Assembly (NCBI GenBank): GCA_046728115.1 | Contig: JBKPDW010000587.1 | Span: forward strand, 1 to 8,698 | Reading direction: 5' to 3' | Origin: CAVSWN01 sp046728115 | Lineage (GTDB): Bacteria; Acidobacteriota; Vicinamibacteria; Vicinamibacterales; CAVVIG01 | Length of the DNA: 8,698 nucleotides | Part shown: one piece after another, positions 5,925 through 8,698 of the stretch | Layout of the letters: each line of letters starts with the position of its first letter | How positions within the stretch are numbered: position 1 is the first letter of the stretch | The notes under the pieces: model-generated | Told to the model about the DNA's origin: nothing | The model's database searches: none | The model's input: only the letters and a program-made list of their open reading frames with translations | Position numbers and translations under genes: made by a program

Positions 5925-5999
5925 TCTGGCTTCATTATTGGCGGTGGACTCGCAGGGCTGTCTTCCGACGCTAGCGCCAGTCATCTTCGGAAGCTCCTG
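5925..5999 (+). pseudogene. Possible FAD-binding motif remnant
   Basis: One plus frame reads SGFIIGGGLAGLSSDASASH followed by LRKLL. This resembles the N-terminal dinucleotide-binding fold of flavin oxidoreductases (IIGGGLAGLSSA.HLRKL.G) with about three extra residues. There is no further support on either side, so chance is quite possible. Confidence 0.2.
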
Positions 6000-6000
6000 A

Positions 6001-6219
6001 CCGATCGCGGTCCTGGATGCGGCGCCATCGGTCGATGCTTCGCAGCGGGCCGCCGTGCACGACGTCTTTGCGGAAGCCTTCGTGTGGGCGTTTTCGTCGG
6101 CGTTGATCGGGGCCGCGGCGCGCGCGCATTTGGCCTCAGCGATTCGACGCGTTGACCCGCAGACGTCAATCGTGGCAACGAGTTCGGATTTTTCAGAAGG
6201 CGCAGGCTCCAATGGTTGA
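6001..6219 (+). pseudogene. Possible membrane-transporter C-terminal remnant
   Basis: An open stretch between in-frame stops (5998-6000 and 6217-6219) has no convincing start. It reads VDASQRAAVHDVFAEAFVWA followed by a hydrophobic FSSALIGAAARAHLASAI and a polar tail. The pattern resembles the last helix and tail of MFS multidrug transporters of the EmrB/DHA2 kind. The match is short and could be coincidental. It ends 73 bases before the HAD/HerA gene. Confidence 0.25.
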
Positions 6220-6292
6220 TCGGAGCCGGCTTGAGTGCGTCCGCGTCCGTAACACGAGCGCTCCTCGGCGCGACCTTTGCACGAGTGGGAAA

Positions 6293-7999
6293 ATGCGGTA
6301 CTTCGCGCTTGCCTGCGATTACGACGGTACGCTCGCCGAGCATGGGCACGTCACCGACGCAACAGTCGCCGCGCTGGAGCGGCTTCGGGGATCTGGTCGC
6401 AAACTGCTGCTTGTCTCGGGTCGACAACTCGACGATCTAAGCGCCATCTTTCCCCAGATTCACCTATTCGACGCTGTCGTCGCGGAAAACGGCGCAGTCC
6501 TGTATGACGCGGTAACGCGCGACGCCCAGTCCCTCGTCAACCCACCGCCAGAGGAACTTGTGCAGGAACTCAGGCGCCGGGGGGTGGACCCTCTCTCGAC
6601 CGGGCGCGCGATCGTGGCGACCTGGGAGCCGCACGAGCAGACCGTTTTACAAACCATTCATGACCTCAATCTGGAACTGCAGGTCATTTTCAATAAAGGT
6701 GCGGTGATGGTGCTGCCCACGGGAATAAACAAGGCCAGTGGGCTGGTGCGTGGCCTGGAACAACTGAAGCTCTCTGTGCGCAATGCCGTTGGCATCGGTG
6801 ACGCCGAGAACGATCAGACGTTCTTGGCCATGTGCGAGTGCGCCGTTGCCGTTAATAATGCGCTCGACAGCGTGAAGTCTCGCGTTGACTGGGTGACGCA
6901 CGGTGACCACGGCGCGGGCGTCGTGGAGCTGATTGACAGGTTGATCGACTCTGATCTGAAAGAGCTGTCGCCCGTGCTCAAACGACGGCGAGTCCTCATT
7001 GGACATGCCGACGATGCCACGGACGTGTACCTTGAATCCTATGACGGCAATGTTCTTGTGGCAGGACCCTCCGGTTCGGGTAAGACCACAGTGACCACGA
7101 CGCTGCTGGAACGCCTGATGGCAGAGGACGTTCAGTGTTGCGTGATTGATCCCGAAGGCGATTATGACGAACTCCCACGCGCCATCGCTCTCCGAAGTAG
7201 TGATACGCGTGCGCTCGCCGACGATGTCATGAATGTGCTTGAGCATCCAGCACAGAGTGCGGTCGTCAATCTGATGGATCTGCGGCTCGCTGACCAGCCG
7301 CTGTTCCTTCAGCGCCTTTTACCCCGACTGTTGGAATTGCGGACGACCATGGGCCGGCCGCACTGGGTTGTCGTCGATGAGGCGCATCATTTGCTGCCGG
7401 CTTCATGGCAGGCCACCGAAGCGTTACTTTCTGCGCTCGCACACAATACCGTGCTCGTGACTGTGCACCCCGACCATGTCGCTCGGGCTGCGCTGAATGT
7501 CGTACAAACGGCAATCATCGTCGGGCGCGAGCCTCAAGCCACGGCAGACGCCTTCGCGCGAGGCAGTGGCAAGACCATCAGTCGATTGCCACTTCATAAA
7601 GAGGACGCAAATCACATCTGGCTCGTGAGAGAGGGAGCATCGCCTCTGACGTTTCGACCGATTCAGCCAACAGCTGACCGGCAACGTCACCGGCGAAAGT
7701 ATGCGGAGGGCGAGTTAGGCGAGGATCGGAGTTTCTACTTCCGTGGCCCGGAATCGCGCCTGAACCTGCGAGCTCAGAACCTCGATCTCTTCAAGCAGAT
7801 CGCCGACGGTGTTGATGACGCCACATGGGAATTCCATCTTCGACGACACGACATCTCAGGATGGTTTCGGGATGTCATCAAGGATGATGCGCTCGCTAAA
7901 GAGGCGGCCGCCATTGAAGATGCTCACGATCTGTCCCCGGCCGACAGCCGCGTGCGGATCCGCAAAGCCATCGAGCGTCGGTACACAGCGCCGGCCTGA
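6293..7999 (+). CDS. HAD-family phosphatase fused to a HerA/VirB4-like P-loop ATPase
   Basis: A 568-aa intact two-enzyme fusion. Residues 1-225 form a Cof/SPP-type HAD hydrolase: nucleophile motif DYDGT (D9, D11), SGR at 42-44, the cap strand AVVAENGAVLYD, the motif III lysine K147 (GINKASG) and the metal motif GDAEND (D170, D174). Residues from about 240 to 450 form a HerA/VirB4 (DUF87-like) ATPase: Walker A GPSGSGKT at 258-265, IDPEGDYDEL (D286, E288), Walker B VVVDEAHH (D362, E363), then LVTVHPDHVA in place of a sensor strand. The C-terminal part (FYFRGPESRLNLRAQNLDLF to the end) is a conserved helical domain resembling DUF5752. The ATG at 6293 is chosen because MRYFALACDYDGT is the normal family start; the open frame extends 47 codons upstream but that part is unlike protein. 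No good Shine-Dalgarno is visible. I recognise this architecture from other bacteria, but its substrate and role are unknown. Confidence 0.88.
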   Translation: MRYFALACDYDGTLAEHGHVTDATVAALERLRGSGRKLLLVSGRQLDDLSAIFPQIHLFDAVVAENGAVLYDAVTRDAQSLVNPPPEELVQELRRRGVDPLSTGRAIVATWEPHEQTVLQTIHDLNLELQVIFNKGAVMVLPTGINKASGLVRGLEQLKLSVRNAVGIGDAENDQTFLAMCECAVAVNNALDSVKSRVDWVTHGDHGAGVVELIDRLIDSDLKELSPVLKRRRVLIGHADDATDVYLESYDGNVLVAGPSGSGKTTVTTTLLERLMAEDVQCCVIDPEGDYDELPRAIALRSSDTRALADDVMNVLEHPAQSAVVNLMDLRLADQPLFLQRLLPRLLELRTTMGRPHWVVVDEAHHLLPASWQATEALLSALAHNTVLVTVHPDHVARAALNVVQTAIIVGREPQATADAFARGSGKTISRLPLHKEDANHIWLVREGASPLTFRPIQPTADRQRHRRKYAEGELGEDRSFYFRGPESRLNLRAQNLDLFKQIADGVDDATWEFHLRRHDISGWFRDVIKDDALAKEAAAIEDAHDLSPADSRVRIRKAIERRYTAPA

Positions 8000-8037
8000 C
8001 CCGACGCTTTCTGGCAGTGTCGTTACGGTCGCCGCGT

Positions 8038-8196
8038 GAATGCCCACATTATCTGTATGGCCATACCCACAAGCCGTACACCAAGCTCATCGTCGGCTCA
8101 TCGTCGGCGCTCTTTTCTGAAGTCGGATCCGTCGGCAAACCGAAGGACGGCGGCCGACGGGCATGTTAGGTGATACGCGTGAGTGTTGTCGTCGCA
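8038..8196 (+). pseudogene. Metallophosphoesterase (calcineurin-like), C-terminal remnant
   Basis: In one plus frame, codons 8050-8169 read YLYGHTHKPY and then TKLIVGSSSALFSEVGSVGK followed by PKDGGRRAC and a TAG at 8167-8169; readthrough would give VIRVSVVV. GHTHKP is the C-terminal metal-binding motif of small calcineurin-like phosphoesterases, and VGSVGKPKDGD-RAC is the segment that follows it in that family, where the next residue is usually Tyr or Trp. A TAC-to-TAG change would explain the stop. The N-terminal two thirds (DxH, GD, GNH motifs) are absent, because the HAD/HerA gene ends at 7999. An 11-bp tandem duplication at 8085-8106 lies between the two motifs and lengthens the loop. 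Such phosphoesterases are sometimes neighbours of arsenate reductase genes, as here. Confidence 0.6.
8085..8106 (+). repeat. 11-bp perfect tandem duplication
   Basis: GCTCATCGTCG occurs twice in direct succession inside the phosphoesterase remnant. The length is not a multiple of three, so the duplication shifted the frame when it arose. Confidence 0.8.
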
Positions 8197-8223
8197 CCTA
8201 GTTGATGAGCAACGGGAGTCTCC

Positions 8224-8490
8224 ATGACCGAACCACCGCTCTCCGTTCTCTTTCTCTGCACCGGGAATTCCGCGCGCTCGCAGATGGCCGAGGCCCTGCT
8301 GCGTCACTTGTCCAAAGGTCGTATCGAGGTGTTCAGCGCAGGGAGCGCGCCGCAGTCCGATGTCCATCCGCTCGCAAAGGCCACGCTTCAGAGCAAGTTC
8401 GGCATTGACGCCAGCGACCTTCATCCGAAGTCGATGACCCGTTTCGCGGGCCAACACTTCGATTACGTGATCATGGGCTCAAACCGTTAG
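8224..8490 (+). CDS. arsC: ArsC-type arsenate reductase (low-MW phosphatase fold), C-terminally truncated
   Basis: An 88-codon product whose first 83 residues are a good low-molecular-weight tyrosine phosphatase/ArsC N-terminus. The P-loop FLCTGNSARSQMAEALLR gives nucleophile C12 and R18 (CX5R), followed by FSAGSAP, HPLAKATL, FGIDASDLHPKSM and FDYVI. Thioredoxin-coupled arsenate reductases continue after FDYVI with TVCD..., the resolving cysteines and a total of about 130-140 residues. Here codons 84-88 are MGSNR and a stop at 8488-8490, so the resolving cysteines and second half are missing and arsenate reduction is unlikely. The start has GGGAG five bases upstream. The break (about 8473) is directly before the second copy of the 18-bp repeat. 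The upstream phosphoesterase remnant suggests a decayed arsenic cluster; no ArsR, ArsB or Acr3 gene is visible. Confidence 0.8.
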   Translation: MTEPPLSVLFLCTGNSARSQMAEALLRHLSKGRIEVFSAGSAPQSDVHPLAKATLQSKFGIDASDLHPKSMTRFAGQHFDYVIMGSNR

Positions 8491-8508
8491 GCTCGTTGTT
8501 AGCCTCCG
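8491..8508 (+). repeat. 18-bp direct repeat, copy 2
   Basis: GCTCGTTGTTAGCCTCCG differs from the copy at 3042-3059 by one base. GTTAGGC (8486-8492) overlaps its left edge, and GGCT/AGCC form a short hairpin around CGTTGTT. It begins right after the premature stop of the arsC fragment. Confidence 0.6.
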
Positions 8509-8698
8509 TTACCTGCGTGCTCCGCTGGACTCGAACCTCTACGCGCTACCGCGAATAGGCCTGTTGCGGAACTCGTCGCGAAATCGGCCTCGATTTTTGC
8601 GATCCGCACGAATCACGTGGCTCATCACGGGACGAGCAGCGCGGGCGCCGACATGACGAATCAAAGACGCGATGAGAAGATGAGACTGGCGTTGGTCC
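8509..8698 (+). other. Unassigned right end, possible gene start at 8653
   Basis: No recognisable gene. An ATG at 8653 opens MTNQRRDEKMRLALV to the window edge, and the frame is also open upstream from about 8530. It could be the start of a gene, but there is no Shine-Dalgarno and too little sequence to judge. Confidence 0.2.

Larger units (their letters stand above)
5657..6292. other. 636-base stretch without an intact gene
   Basis: No reading frame here looks like a complete gene. It contains a strong GC hairpin (5773-5792) and two weak coding remnants (5925-5999 and 6001-6219), described separately. No clear promoter for the following gene could be picked out. Confidence 0.5.

Noticed and set aside
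6152..6292. Upstream extension of the HAD/HerA protein by 47 codons
   Set aside because: The extension is Arg-rich and unlike the family, whose proteins start right at MRYFALACDYDGT.
8055..8066. Perfect 12-bp palindrome GTATGGCCATAC as a possible operator before arsC
   Set aside because: It lies within the coding remnant LYGHTH of the phosphoesterase, so the palindrome is probably coincidental.
8526..8545. Reverse-strand tRNA T-arm suggested by GGACTCGAACC
   Set aside because: The T-stem mismatches at two or more positions and no other tRNA arms can be formed around it.
1..8698. CRISPR arrays, rRNA genes or complete insertion sequences
   Set aside because: No regularly spaced repeats, no rRNA-like segments and no transposase with terminal inverted repeats were seen.

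Overview
This is a high-GC bacterial window with no plasmid or phage backbone and no core phylogenetic marker. The secreted ComEA-like protein, amidohydrolase, WbpP-type epimerase and HAD/HerA fusion would suit a soil or sediment bacterium such as an acidobacterium or gemmatimonadote. That placement is inference, not something the sequence proves.

Layout. Positions 1-1884 hold ordinary chromosomal genes on the + strand: the end of an amidohydrolase and a complete nucleotide-sugar epimerase. Positions 1885-3290 hold a chain of broken pieces. These are an antisense metallo-beta-lactamase-fold remnant, a ComEA-like DNA-binding protein cut off inside its helix-hairpin-helix domain, a possible integrase tail, the 3' half of a tRNA-Pro(CGG) gene that looks like an attachment-site scar, a strong nested hairpin, and a frameshifted HigB/RelE-type toxin. 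Positions 3411-5408 form a coherent module: a TetR/AcrR regulator, a twin operator-like repeat, a divergent five-helix membrane protein, a secreted muconolactone-isomerase-like small protein, and the first 72 residues of a MacB/LolD-type ABC ATPase. Positions 5409-6292 again hold debris: an antisense frameshifted gene fragment and two weak fragments. Positions 6293-7999 encode an intact 568-aa fusion of a HAD phosphatase with a HerA/VirB4-like ATPase. Positions 8000-8490 hold a metallophosphoesterase remnant followed by a truncated ArsC-type arsenate reductase, probably the residue of an arsenic-resistance cluster.

How the parts fit. The most informative overall feature is the alternation of a few intact genes with many abruptly truncated or frameshifted ones, several found only by reading remnants across frames. 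The tRNA-Pro half gene, the possible integrase tail just before it, the toxin remnant and an 18-bp repeat at 3042 and 8491 suggest an old integration hot spot that has lost most of its cargo. A chimeric metagenome assembly could produce the same abrupt junctions and must be excluded. The best functional candidate is the HAD/HerA fusion. I recognise its architecture as a recurring family, but I do not know its biological role.
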